A stretch of 49,266 nucleotides of DNA from Pedobacter sp. ASV17 (GTDB lineage Bacteria; Bacteroidota; Bacteroidia; Sphingobacteriales; Sphingobacteriaceae). Positions 17,268-24,843 of the stretch are shown here, piece after piece. The position numbers and the translations under genes are program-made. Positions within the stretch are counted from its first letter, which is position 1. Each line of letters starts with the position of its first letter. The notes beneath the pieces were generated by a model. That model worked only from the letters and a program-made list of their open reading frames with translations. It had not been told where the DNA came from and ran no database searches. The stretch spans positions 1-49,266 of the forward strand of contig NZ_JAELTX010000024.1 in the NCBI RefSeq assembly GCF_016429065.1, written 5' to 3'.

Positions 17268-18926
17268 TTGAAAAATTATCTAATATTTATTGCTCCACTT
17301 CTCTTATTAATAGCATGTAATAAGAAAGAACCTCAAAAAGCCCCTGTTTTAATAGATACCTTATATGATAAAGCATGGGATTTTAACGACAAAGACTTAT
17401 TCGACAGTAGCTTTCAATATTTCAATCTTGCAAAAGAAGCCGCTATAAATCGCAAAGACAGTATTAAAGTAGCTAAATGCTTAATTAACATGGCAATTAT
17501 TAGTGTTGACCATGGAGATTTGTTTGGAAGTATTGAAATCTCATTATCAGCCATTCCATATCTTAATCCTAAACGAAAGAAGGACAGAGAATTATTATCT
17601 TCAGACTATAACAATATTGGAAAAAGTTCTCATTTATTAAAGAAATACGATGAAGCAACCGATTTCTATCTCAAAGCCTTAGACCATACTACTAATGATA
17701 CCGTTAGAGCAATCTATCTTAATAATTTGGCTAACAATTATCATTACCAAGGGCAATATGATAAATCTATCGCTGTTTATCAAAAGCTACTTCCTATGAA
17801 AGTGGTTATTGCAAACCAAGCCGAATATGCCCGCTACTTATCAAACTACGAAAGAACCAAATGGTATCAAAACTCAAAATATAACCCAATATCCAAACTT
17901 CTTGAAGCGCTTGAAACGAGAATCAAAGAAAATGATCTTTTGGGACAAAATGCAAGTTATGTTCATTTAGCTGATTATTATACCAAGAAACTTCCTGATT
18001 CTGGACTGTATTATGCAAAAAAGATGCTCAACGTTTCTTTAGCAGCAAAAAGTCCAGATGATCAACTTGCAGCACTACAAAAACTAACGGCACTTAGCCA
18101 TCCCTCAGATACAAAAAAATATTTCGAACGCTATCAAAAACTTAATGATAGCATACAGACGAGTCGCAATGCAGCAAAAAACCAGTTTGCGCTTGTACGC
18201 TATGAAACAGAAAAACATAAAGCCGCTAGTATCAAAAAAGAAAGTGACATTTTAAAACGCAATATTGCGCTATCCGTTCTAGTTTTATTATTGATATCTG
18301 GTTATTTCTGGTACAGAAGACGTAAAAAAACACTTCAACAGGAAAAAGAGATTGAGGTGAAGAACACTGCCCTCACATACTCTAAAAAAGTACATGATCG
18401 TGTGGCTAATAAGGTTTATCATGTAATGACAGAAGTAGAATACAGTCCAGCCATTAATAAAGAAAGTATTCTGCAAAAGCTTGATGTACTTTATAATATC
18501 TCAAGAGATATTTCACACGACACAACCGATTTAGAAGAAAACAAAGCTTTTAGTCGGCAACTTTTGGATTTGTTAATTTCCTACCGTTCCGAAAGTCGAG
18601 AAATAAATATAATTGGGAATCATGATGAATTATGGGTCAATATTACTGAAGAAGTTAGAAATGAAGTATTCAATATTTTGCGAGAACTAATGACCAACAT
18701 GAAAAAACACAGTCAATCTAGTGAAGTTAATATACATTTTCAACAACTTTCTCAACATATTAATATCGCATACACAGACAATGGCATAGGCATTCAGGAA
18801 AATACTCAATTTGGGAATGGGCTTAAGAATACGGAAACCCGTATTAAAAATATTTTGGGCACTATTACTTTTGAAACACGCGAAAATAAGGGATTAGAAA
18901 TTCTAATTTATTTTCCAGTTAACTAA
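17268..18926 (+). CDS. Lipoprotein-type TPR sensor histidine kinase
   Basis: 552 residues beginning at a TTG (no in-frame ATG fits); MKNYLIFIAPLLLLIAC ends in a lipobox with Cys17. About 270 residues of TPR-like helical repeats form the periplasmic sensor (DYNNIGKSSHLLKKYDEATDFYLKALD is one repeat). A transmembrane helix (IALSVLVLLLISGYFWY) lies near residue 335. The kinase part has a HisKA_3-like H-box (KKVHDRVANKVYHVM) and a HATPase domain with N-box NILRELMTNMKKHS, DNGIGI and a GNGLKNTETRI glycine box. It should phosphorylate the response regulator encoded 11 bases downstream. Being next to the Ter operon, it is the best candidate for sensing the stress that the Ter system answers. Confidence 0.85.
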   Translation: MKNYLIFIAPLLLLIACNKKEPQKAPVLIDTLYDKAWDFNDKDLFDSSFQYFNLAKEAAINRKDSIKVAKCLINMAIISVDHGDLFGSIEISLSAIPYLNPKRKKDRELLSSDYNNIGKSSHLLKKYDEATDFYLKALDHTTNDTVRAIYLNNLANNYHYQGQYDKSIAVYQKLLPMKVVIANQAEYARYLSNYERTKWYQNSKYNPISKLLEALETRIKENDLLGQNASYVHLADYYTKKLPDSGLYYAKKMLNVSLAAKSPDDQLAALQKLTALSHPSDTKKYFERYQKLNDSIQTSRNAAKNQFALVRYETEKHKAASIKKESDILKRNIALSVLVLLLISGYFWYRRRKKTLQQEKEIEVKNTALTYSKKVHDRVANKVYHVMTEVEYSPAINKESILQKLDVLYNISRDISHDTTDLEENKAFSRQLLDLLISYRSESREINIIGNHDELWVNITEEVRNEVFNILRELMTNMKKHSQSSEVNIHFQQLSQHINIAYTDNGIGIQENTQFGNGLKNTETRIKNILGTITFETRENKGLEILIYFPVN

Positions 18927-18937
18927 TTAAGAATATT

Positions 18938-19609
18938 ATGTTTCAAAAAGTATTAATAGCCGAAGACTTTCCTAGTGTAAACTACTCCGTACAACGAACC
19001 TTGGAAGAATTAGGTATTGCACATAACATCAAAAATCATGTCTATTATTGTGACCATGCATTCTCACGCATCCAAAAGGCACTTAATGAAAATGAACCTT
19101 ATGAATTATTAATTACCGATCTATCGTTTGACGATGACGCAACGCAGCAACAAATTTCAGATGGAGTTTCATTGATCAAAGCAGTTAGAGCCTTACAACC
19201 AGACCTAAAGATACTTGTATTTTCTATAGAAAACAGATTTGCTATTGCACAAAAACTTTTTAAAGACTTAAATTTAAACGGCTATGTGCCAAAAGGTCGT
19301 AGTGACGCACAAGACCTACAATTGGCCATAGAGATCATCCACCAGAATAAAAGACATCTTTCCAAAAATCTAAAAAAAGTACCTGGGGATGAGATTATCT
19401 ATCAATTTACCCCTAGAGATATTACCATTATCACACAAATTTTGGATGGTGCTACTCAAAAGGAAATCTCAGAATATTTAGAGAAAAATAACATCACGCC
19501 ATCAGGATTAAGCAGTATCGAAAAAAGGCTAAATACCATTAGGCGTGATTTAAACTTTAACAATAATCAACAGCTAATTGCTTATTGTAAAGATCACGGC
19601 ATCATTTAA
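18938..19609 (+). CDS. Response regulator with receiver and HTH domains
   Basis: 223 residues. Receiver residues are E9-D10 (LIAEDFPSVN), phosphoacceptor D61 (LLITDLSFDDD), the serine in VFSIENRF and K in YVPKGRSD. The C-terminal domain from about residue 157 (FTPRDITIITQILDGATQKEISEYL ... SSIEKRLNTIRRDL) is a LuxR-like helix-turn-helix with a somewhat longer second helix-loop. It forms a two-component pair with the upstream TPR kinase (11-base gap). A terminator at 19693-19725 ends the unit, and the Ter operon promoter follows, so direct control of that operon is likely but not shown. Confidence 0.85.
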   Translation: MFQKVLIAEDFPSVNYSVQRTLEELGIAHNIKNHVYYCDHAFSRIQKALNENEPYELLITDLSFDDDATQQQISDGVSLIKAVRALQPDLKILVFSIENRFAIAQKLFKDLNLNGYVPKGRSDAQDLQLAIEIIHQNKRHLSKNLKKVPGDEIIYQFTPRDITIITQILDGATQKEISEYLEKNNITPSGLSSIEKRLNTIRRDLNFNNNQQLIAYCKDHGII

Positions 19610-19692
19610 CTCAGCTTTAAAAAGATACCATTTCCTTAACGGCCATCATTTCAGGTGATTACAGTTGCCCCATTTTATATTTGATGCCTCTC

Positions 19693-19725
19693 ATCCCGAC
19701 ACTAAACTGAGTCGGGATTTTTTTT
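19693..19725 (+). terminator. Terminator after the two-component genes
   Basis: atcccgac (19693-19700) pairs with gtcgggat (19711-19718), followed by seven or more T. It separates the kinase/regulator unit from the Ter operon. Confidence 0.85.
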
Positions 19726-19786
19726 GCAACCATTTTACTTACTGCCAAATCCTAGTAATCGGCGACAAAATAAAATGATTCCCCGC

Positions 19787-19832
19787 TTTACGGTTTCCCG
19801 TAAAAATAGGGCTCTTCATCTATATACTTTTG
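19787..19832 (+). promoter_or_regulatory. Ter operon promoter with candidate activator site
   Basis: The -7 box TACTTTTG (19825-19832) matches TAnnTTTG and lies 22 bases before the first ATG at 19855. The -33 position (about 19802-19805) has no TTTG. Instead, a perfect inverted repeat TTTACGG-N4-CCGTAAA covers 19787-19804, ending 20 bases before the -7 box. A protein-bound palindrome abutting a missing -33 element is the usual layout of an activator-dependent promoter. The upstream response regulator is the natural candidate to bind it; that is inference. Confidence 0.6.
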
Positions 19833-19854
19833 AAACAACAAATCAATTAAATAC

Positions 19855-20082
19855 ATGGAAAAATATGCAAATACAAATGGAAACTCTGGCGTATTAAGTT
19901 ACGAAATAGGCAATAACTATATCTGGGTAGGGTTTACAACAGGTGGTATCTACGAATACACTTATACAAGTGCTGGGCGTGAACATATTGAAAACATGAA
20001 AACACGTGCACAGTTGGGAAGTGGTCTAAACAGCTACATCATGAAATATGTAAAGAAGAAATATTCACGAATAATAAAATAA
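19855..20082 (+). CDS. KTSC-domain protein, first gene of the Ter operon
   Basis: 75 residues that match the KTSC fold: a first strand SGVLSYEIGNNYIWVGF, then TTGGIYEYTYTSAGREHIENM, then GSGLNSYIMKYVKKKYSRI. KTSC domains are small beta-rich modules found alone or attached to nucleases and RNA-binding proteins; function is uncertain. Here it lacks the literal KTSC-type tetrad and carries GLNSYI in that place. It is followed by the first TerD gene after 7 bases and stands directly behind the operon promoter. Confidence 0.75.
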   Translation: MEKYANTNGNSGVLSYEIGNNYIWVGFTTGGIYEYTYTSAGREHIENMKTRAQLGSGLNSYIMKYVKKKYSRIIK

Positions 20083-20089
20083 TAGCAGC

Positions 20090-20665
20090 ATGGCGATTAA
20101 TTTACAAAAAGGACAAAAAATTGATATAGGATTAAGTAAAATGACTATCGGTCTAGGTTGGGATCCAAACGAAGGAACAGGTTTTGATTTTGATCTAGAT
20201 GCCTCGGCTTTTATGATCAATCATAAGAGACAAATTCCCTCGGAACCATTTTTTGTCTTTTACGGAAATATCAATTCCCCTGACAATGCACTGCACCATA
20301 CTGGCGATGATCCTACTGGGGGGAATAGTGCAGATGGAGACGATGAAAGCATCCAGGTAGATTTATCAAAAGTGGATTCCCGTATCAATGAAATTCTTTT
20401 TGTTGTTACCATTCACGATGCATCTACTCGCAGACAAAACTATGGCCAAGTTCGTAATTCATATATCAGGATTGTAGATGACAATACTGGTCAAGAAGTT
20501 GCAAAATATGAGCTAGGAGAAGATTTTTCTATAGAAACGGCTGTAGAATTTGGACGTCTTTATAGAAGAAATGAACAGTGGAAGTTTGAAGCTTCAGGTA
20601 TAGGATATAAAGAAGATTTAGCATTCTTCTTATCCAAATATTATAACGGTCAAATTATAAAATAA
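20090..20665 (+). CDS. terD: TerD-family protein
   Basis: 191 residues with the TerD fold. The start MAINLQKGQKIDIGLSKMTIGLGWD is typical, the calcium-binding acidic motifs are FDFDLDASAFM and HHTGDDPTGG...GDDESIQVDLSKV, and the end is GEDFSIETAVEFGRLYRRNEQWKFEASG. TerD proteins bind calcium and occur in tellurite and other stress-resistance loci; they are thought to form membrane-surface complexes with TerC. It is closely related to the product of 22855-23409, from which it differs by a short insertion before GDDE and a longer C-terminus. Neighbour spacing is 7 bases on each side. Confidence 0.92.
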   Translation: MAINLQKGQKIDIGLSKMTIGLGWDPNEGTGFDFDLDASAFMINHKRQIPSEPFFVFYGNINSPDNALHHTGDDPTGGNSADGDDESIQVDLSKVDSRINEILFVVTIHDASTRRQNYGQVRNSYIRIVDDNTGQEVAKYELGEDFSIETAVEFGRLYRRNEQWKFEASGIGYKEDLAFFLSKYYNGQIIK

Positions 20666-20671
20666 CACAAT

Positions 20672-21334
20672 ATGTCAATTAATCTGCAAAAAATCACACT
20701 TGAAAAAAAAGGCGATACTCATTCAATCGATTTATCCAAAAAGAGTGACCTAACATCAAAGCAAATCACAATCAACCTCAACTGGTCACAAGGCAAAACA
20801 AATAAAGGCTTTTTATCAAGCCTATTTTCTGGCAGTAAGGAGATTGATCTGGATCTAGGTTGCTTTTACGAACTTAATAACGGTGAAAAAACGGTTATTG
20901 ATGGATTACAGTTTTCTCGGGGGCGTGGAGGCTCCAAAGATAAACTAACACTACAAGGAAGATATACTAACAGTCCTTGGATATGGCATGCTGGAGATGA
21001 CCGTGGGCAAAGTAATGGTTCAGGAGAAAATATCTTAATAAATCCAACAGGAATTCAAGACATAAAAAGAGTAATTATTTATTGCTTCATCTATGATGGC
21101 GTTGCCAAATGGGAAGAAACCAATGCTGTAGTTACCGTAAAAGTACCTGGAAGCTCAGAGATTGAAGTTGAAATGGGAAGACAATCTAGTCACCACAAGT
21201 TCTGCGCTATTGCAGAAATACTCTTCAACCCAAATTCAATGCAAGTGAAAAAATTGGTGACCTTTCACAATTCACATGGCGAATGCGATAAAGCTTACAA
21301 TTGGGGAATGAGGTGGACTTCTGGAGCCAAATAA
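20672..21334 (+). CDS. TerA-like TerD-superfamily protein
   Basis: 220 residues. The N-terminal MSINLQKITLEKKGDTHSIDL recalls TerD starts, but the core EIDLDLGCFYELNNGEKTVIDGLQF, then WIWHAGDDRGQSNGSGENILIN, then KRVIIYCFIYDGVAKWEETNAVVTVKVPG matches the TerA branch. The acidic calcium ligands (DLDLG, AGDD) are kept. TerA proteins accompany TerD and are probably part of the same surface complex. It is the second of four TerD-superfamily genes in the operon. Confidence 0.85.
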   Translation: MSINLQKITLEKKGDTHSIDLSKKSDLTSKQITINLNWSQGKTNKGFLSSLFSGSKEIDLDLGCFYELNNGEKTVIDGLQFSRGRGGSKDKLTLQGRYTNSPWIWHAGDDRGQSNGSGENILINPTGIQDIKRVIIYCFIYDGVAKWEETNAVVTVKVPGSSEIEVEMGRQSSHHKFCAIAEILFNPNSMQVKKLVTFHNSHGECDKAYNWGMRWTSGAK

Positions 21335-21369
21335 ATCAAGTACTATATAAACCCTATTTCTTATCTTAA

Positions 21370-22041
21370 ATGAAAATCGATATCACCCCGTTCCAGCATT
21401 TTTCGTTTGACTTGTGGCTTACGCTTATCAAGTCAAACCCCTTATTCAAGAAAAAAAGAGATCAATTATTTAAAGATTTCTTTTCCATAGAACATGATGT
21501 TAATAAGATTAGCGAAGTTATCAGATTATACGACAAAGTTTGCAATAAAATCAATGATAAAACAGGGATACACATCGAAACTAATCAACTCTATTGTTTA
21601 ATTCTAAATGATTTGGGGATTGATGTAGATAAAATTGAGATAGAAAAACTGGAAGAATTTTATCAAGAAACAGAAAACTTATTCATGATTCACAAGCCCC
21701 TTTTAGTTTATCCATCTATAAATAAGCTATTTAAAAAAATCCATTCCAATGGAAAATCAGCTAGTATTTTAAGTAATACTGCTTTTATAAAAGGTCATAC
21801 ACTTCGTAAGGTACTTAATCATTATGAGCTTGAAAATTATTTTTCATTCCAATTGTATTCCGATGAAATAGGGTATTCAAAACCACATCAAAAAGCCTTT
21901 GAACTATTGCTGAACAAAGCAAATAACATCAGTACAAAATCTGTCAGAAAAAATATGATAGTCCATATCGGTGACAATATTATAGCAGACTATCAGGGGG
22001 CAATAAAATCAGGCATTCAGTCTATTCTAATCAAAAATTAG
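21370..22041 (+). CDS. HAD-superfamily protein with DLWLT motif I
   Basis: 223 residues. Motif I is FSFDLWLTL: the nucleophile is D14, but the usual second aspartate (general acid/base of phosphatases) is W16. Motif II is ASILSNTAF, motif III is GYSKPHQKAFELL and motif IV is HIGDNIIADYQGA, so the fold is complete with a helical cap at about residues 20-110. Loss of the second Asp is known in HAD enzymes that are not plain phosphatases, such as dehalogenases and phosphonatase. HAD genes paired with phosphoribosyltransferases are known in Ter loci, where a nucleoside-like metabolite was proposed from comparative genomics. The gene is strikingly AT-rich. Confidence 0.8.
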   Translation: MKIDITPFQHFSFDLWLTLIKSNPLFKKKRDQLFKDFFSIEHDVNKISEVIRLYDKVCNKINDKTGIHIETNQLYCLILNDLGIDVDKIEIEKLEEFYQETENLFMIHKPLLVYPSINKLFKKIHSNGKSASILSNTAFIKGHTLRKVLNHYELENYFSFQLYSDEIGYSKPHQKAFELLLNKANNISTKSVRKNMIVHIGDNIIADYQGAIKSGIQSILIKN

Positions 22042-22045
22042 CACC

Positions 22046-22921
22046 ATGATTTTAAATTATAGCTTATATAAGATCTACCAAAAAGAGAAATGTCCATTTA
22101 GTGAAGCAGAATATAGCCATTTCAAATTTGGAGATATCCGATACGCAGAAAAATTTGCCTCGGAACTTTTCAATGGTTTTATTGAACAGTATGCTGATTT
22201 AGTTTTATCACAACCAGAAATCATATTACTACCAAGTCCATATTACTCTATACCAACCGCATCCAATTTTTTATGTACTTATTTCAAAAAAAATTTAAAT
22301 CATTTCTTATTCAGGAATGGCAAGAACGCTTGTATTGAAACAAAAATACATAGAAAGCAAACTTACATAGAAGATTATGGCAATCTGGATTTCGAAAATA
22401 GAATGAAACTGATATCTAACGATACCTATTACATAGATCAACAGTTCATTAATGACAAATTCTGTATTTTTTTAGACGACATAAAGATTACTGGAAGTCA
22501 TGAGAGAACAGTAAACAAAATTCTTAATCAATTCAATGTTAAAGGTAAATTTTTCTTCATCTATTTTGCTGAATTAGCTAATAAGAACATACATCCTAAC
22601 ATAGAAAACCACTATAACTACTTCGCCTTAAACTCTTCAAAAGATATTATTAGAGTGATGAATAAATCCACATTCAGGTTCAACACTAGAATTGTTAAAT
22701 ATATTCTAGGAATGAATGAAAGGGATTTTGAAACTATAGTGAATAATATTCCTTCACACATAAAGCAAGAATTATCCAGCTTGGCAATTAGCAACAACTA
22801 TCATCAAATACAAGCATATCAACCTAATATTCACAAATTAAACTATAAAAAATTATGTCAATTAACTTACAAAAAGGAGAAAGAGGAACAATTAGTGCTC
22901 CAAGATTTACCATTGGTCTAG
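22046..22921 (+). CDS. Phosphoribosyltransferase-like protein
   Basis: 291 residues. FCIFLDDIKITGSHERTVNKIL has the PRPP-binding DDxxxTGS loop of type I phosphoribosyltransferases, and PEIILLPSPYYSIPTASNFL fits the strand and loop that bind pyrophosphate. The C-terminal 120 residues are an unknown extension. It lies 4 bases after the HAD gene, so the two probably act in one pathway making or remodelling a nucleotide-like compound; the substrate is unknown. Its last 67 bases overlap the next terD gene in another frame, an unusually long overlap. Like the HAD gene it is very AT-rich: the line 22261-22320 has 12 G/C in 60. Confidence 0.7.
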   Translation: MILNYSLYKIYQKEKCPFSEAEYSHFKFGDIRYAEKFASELFNGFIEQYADLVLSQPEIILLPSPYYSIPTASNFLCTYFKKNLNHFLFRNGKNACIETKIHRKQTYIEDYGNLDFENRMKLISNDTYYIDQQFINDKFCIFLDDIKITGSHERTVNKILNQFNVKGKFFFIYFAELANKNIHPNIENHYNYFALNSSKDIIRVMNKSTFRFNTRIVKYILGMNERDFETIVNNIPSHIKQELSSLAISNNYHQIQAYQPNIHKLNYKKLCQLTYKKEKEEQLVLQDLPLV

Positions 22922-23409
22922 GCTGGGATACCAATAGCTCTTCAACAGGAAGTAGCTTCGACTTAGATGCTTCAGTATTTATTTTAGGAGAAAGCAAAAA
23001 AATATTATCAGATCAGCATTTCATCTTTTACAACAACCTAAAAAGTCCAACTGGAGCAGTTGAACATACTGGAGATAATTTAACTGGAGATGGAGAAGGA
23101 GATGACGAGCAAATACTAGTCGATCTGTCTAAAATCGAAAATGAAGTTGCTGAAATCTGCATAGTAGTAACCATACATGAAGCAGTTTCAAGAAATCAAA
23201 ATTTCGGTCAAGTACGGAATTCTTTTATTCGAGTTTTCGATTCTAATTCAGATGAAGAAATCTTAAAATTTGAATTAGACGAAGATTTTTCAATCGAGAC
23301 CGCTGTAGAATTCGGTAGGATTTACAAAAGGAATGGTGAATGGAAATTTGAAGCCGTTGGAATGGGTATGAAAGGTGGGTTACAAGATTACGTAGGCAAA
23401 TATAACTAA
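22855..23409 (+). CDS. terD: TerD-family protein
   Basis: 184 residues. Begins MSINLQKGERGTISAPRFTIGLGWD and keeps SFDLDASVFIL, EHTGDNLTGDGEGDDEQILVDLSKI, GQVRNSFIRVFD and DEDFSIETAVEFGRIYKRNGEWKFEAVG, so every calcium-site motif is present. It looks the most canonical of the four TerD-superfamily members here. The ATG lies inside the 3' end of the phosphoribosyltransferase gene, so its translation may depend on ribosomes finishing that gene. The next gene follows 6 bases on. Confidence 0.92.
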   Translation: MSINLQKGERGTISAPRFTIGLGWDTNSSSTGSSFDLDASVFILGESKKILSDQHFIFYNNLKSPTGAVEHTGDNLTGDGEGDDEQILVDLSKIENEVAEICIVVTIHEAVSRNQNFGQVRNSFIRVFDSNSDEEILKFELDEDFSIETAVEFGRIYKRNGEWKFEAVGMGMKGGLQDYVGKYN

Positions 23410-23415
23410 AATCAT

Positions 23416-24027
23416 ATGGCTATTAATTTACAAAAAGGACAAAGAATAAACCTTGAAAAAAGTAACGGAAATAAGCTTCAAAATATTTGTGTGGGTGTTA
23501 ACTGGGGTGCTATTGAAAAGAAAGGGCTTTTTGGGGGCATATCAAAAGAAGCTGTTGATTTAGATGCCAGCTGCGCTTTATACGATGATGCTAAAAATGT
23601 TATTGACGTTGTTTACTTCGGCAGTTTGAAATCAAAAGACGGGTCTATTAAACATAGTGGAGATGATTTAACTGGGGATATGGATGGTGATGATGGACTG
23701 GACAATGAGATTATTACTATGGATTTTTCCAAATTAAACACAAGTGTCAATTACGTTGCTTTTATCTTAAACAGCTTCAGAGGACATGATTTCGGAACTA
23801 TTCCATTTGCATCTATTCGTATTTATGAAGGTACACCAAAAAGAGTAAATGAAATTTTTGCTACATACGACATCGTAAAAGGAGAAGGATTTGCAGGGCA
23901 TGTCTCTATGGTTTTAGGGGTGTTTTACAAAAAAAACAACGAATGGAAATTCAATGCAGTAGGAGAACCTACAAAAGATAGAAAATTAGAAGAAACCATT
24001 AGAACAGTAACTCAAAAATACCTATAA
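23416..24027 (+). CDS. TerZ-like TerD-superfamily protein
   Basis: 203 residues. MAINLQKGQRINLEKSNGNKLQNICVGVNWG and VDLDASCALYDDAKNVIDVVYFG, then KHSGDDLTGDMDGDDGLDNEIITMDFSKL and FNAVGEP near the end. The longer N-terminal linker with NWGAIEKKGLFGG is a feature of TerZ relatives. All acidic calcium ligands are kept. It is followed after 3 bases by the first vWA gene, linking the TerD part to the phospho-signalling part of the operon. Confidence 0.88.
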   Translation: MAINLQKGQRINLEKSNGNKLQNICVGVNWGAIEKKGLFGGISKEAVDLDASCALYDDAKNVIDVVYFGSLKSKDGSIKHSGDDLTGDMDGDDGLDNEIITMDFSKLNTSVNYVAFILNSFRGHDFGTIPFASIRIYEGTPKRVNEIFATYDIVKGEGFAGHVSMVLGVFYKKNNEWKFNAVGEPTKDRKLEETIRTVTQKYL

Positions 24028-24030
24028 ATC

Positions 24031-24669
24031 ATGAGAAGACTACCAGTTTATCTTTTATTGGACACTTCGGGTTCAATGAGTGGAGAACCTATTGAAGCCG
24101 TAAAAAATGGTGTTCAAGTAATGATCAGTTCATTGCGACAAAACCCTCAAGCTATTGAAACCGCATTTTTAAGTGTGATAACCTTTGACAGTACAGCAAG
24201 GCAAATTATTCCTTTGACGGATTTAGGCTCATTTCAAATGACAGACTTAAGAGCTACAGGCACAACCTCTTTAGGTGATGCCCTAAAGGTAGTAAGTACT
24301 TGCATTGATAATGAAGTAGGAAAAACTACAGCAGAAACTAAAGGCGATTGGAAACCTCTGGTATTTATTATGACCGATGGTATCCCTACAGATGATTGGC
24401 AAGTTGGATTAAGGGAATTTCAGAAACGCAAGACAGCTTATACTGTCGCTTGCGCCGCTGGAAGTGGAGCTGATACTGCAGTATTAAAACAAATAACTGA
24501 AAATGTAGTAAGCTTAGATACTGCAGATAGCCAAAGTATAGCGAAGTTTTTTGCTTGGGTTACCGCTTCAATAGGTGTATCATCTACCAAAGTAGAAGAC
24601 GCAGGTAAAGAAGTAACTGGGCTAAATGAATTACCACCTCCACCATCTGAATTAAATATTGTTGTCTAA
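24031..24669 (+). CDS. terY: TerY-type von Willebrand A protein (first copy)
   Basis: 212 residues. A complete MIDAS metal site: D11-x-S13-x-S15 in LLLDTSGSMSGEP, the threonine in ATGTTSLGDAL, and the aspartate in IMTDGIPTDDW. The family proteins bind a divalent metal and act as protein-interaction hubs beside a PP2C phosphatase and a kinase (the TerY-phosphatase-kinase triad). The C-terminus ends in a short proline-rich tail (LPPPPSELNIVV) shared with the second copy. There is no zinc ribbon. Cytoplasmic by the lack of a signal peptide. Confidence 0.92.
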   Translation: MRRLPVYLLLDTSGSMSGEPIEAVKNGVQVMISSLRQNPQAIETAFLSVITFDSTARQIIPLTDLGSFQMTDLRATGTTSLGDALKVVSTCIDNEVGKTTAETKGDWKPLVFIMTDGIPTDDWQVGLREFQKRKTAYTVACAAGSGADTAVLKQITENVVSLDTADSQSIAKFFAWVTASIGVSSTKVEDAGKEVTGLNELPPPPSELNIVV

Positions 24670-24677
24670 TCAAAATT

Positions 24678-24842
24678 ATGGCAAATCAAAATTTTGGCTT
24701 TTCATTTTCATGGAAAAGAGCTTTAGGGATTACATCACTAAAGCAAGGTTTTACAAGAAAAATAGGAATTCCTACTTCTAAAGTAGGCCTTGAAAAAAAG
24801 ATAGGCAATGTTTTTTTAAAAATGCTATTTGGTAAGAAGTAA
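24678..24842 (+). CDS. Small basic protein between two terY genes, 54 aa
   Basis: An ATG-to-TAA frame of 55 codons fills the 174-base gap between the first and second vWA genes, starting 8 bases after one stop and ending one base before the next ATG (24844). It begins MANQNFGFSFSWKRALGITS and continues with a basic region containing KIGIPTSKVGLEKKIG, ending LFGKK: about a dozen Lys/Arg and almost no acidic residues. I have an impression of similar short FSWKRALGI-type proteins in other vWA loci, but cannot verify it. The exact fit between its neighbours favours a real gene. Confidence 0.7.
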   Translation: MANQNFGFSFSWKRALGITSLKQGFTRKIGIPTSKVGLEKKIGNVFLKMLFGKK

Positions 24843-24843
24843 A

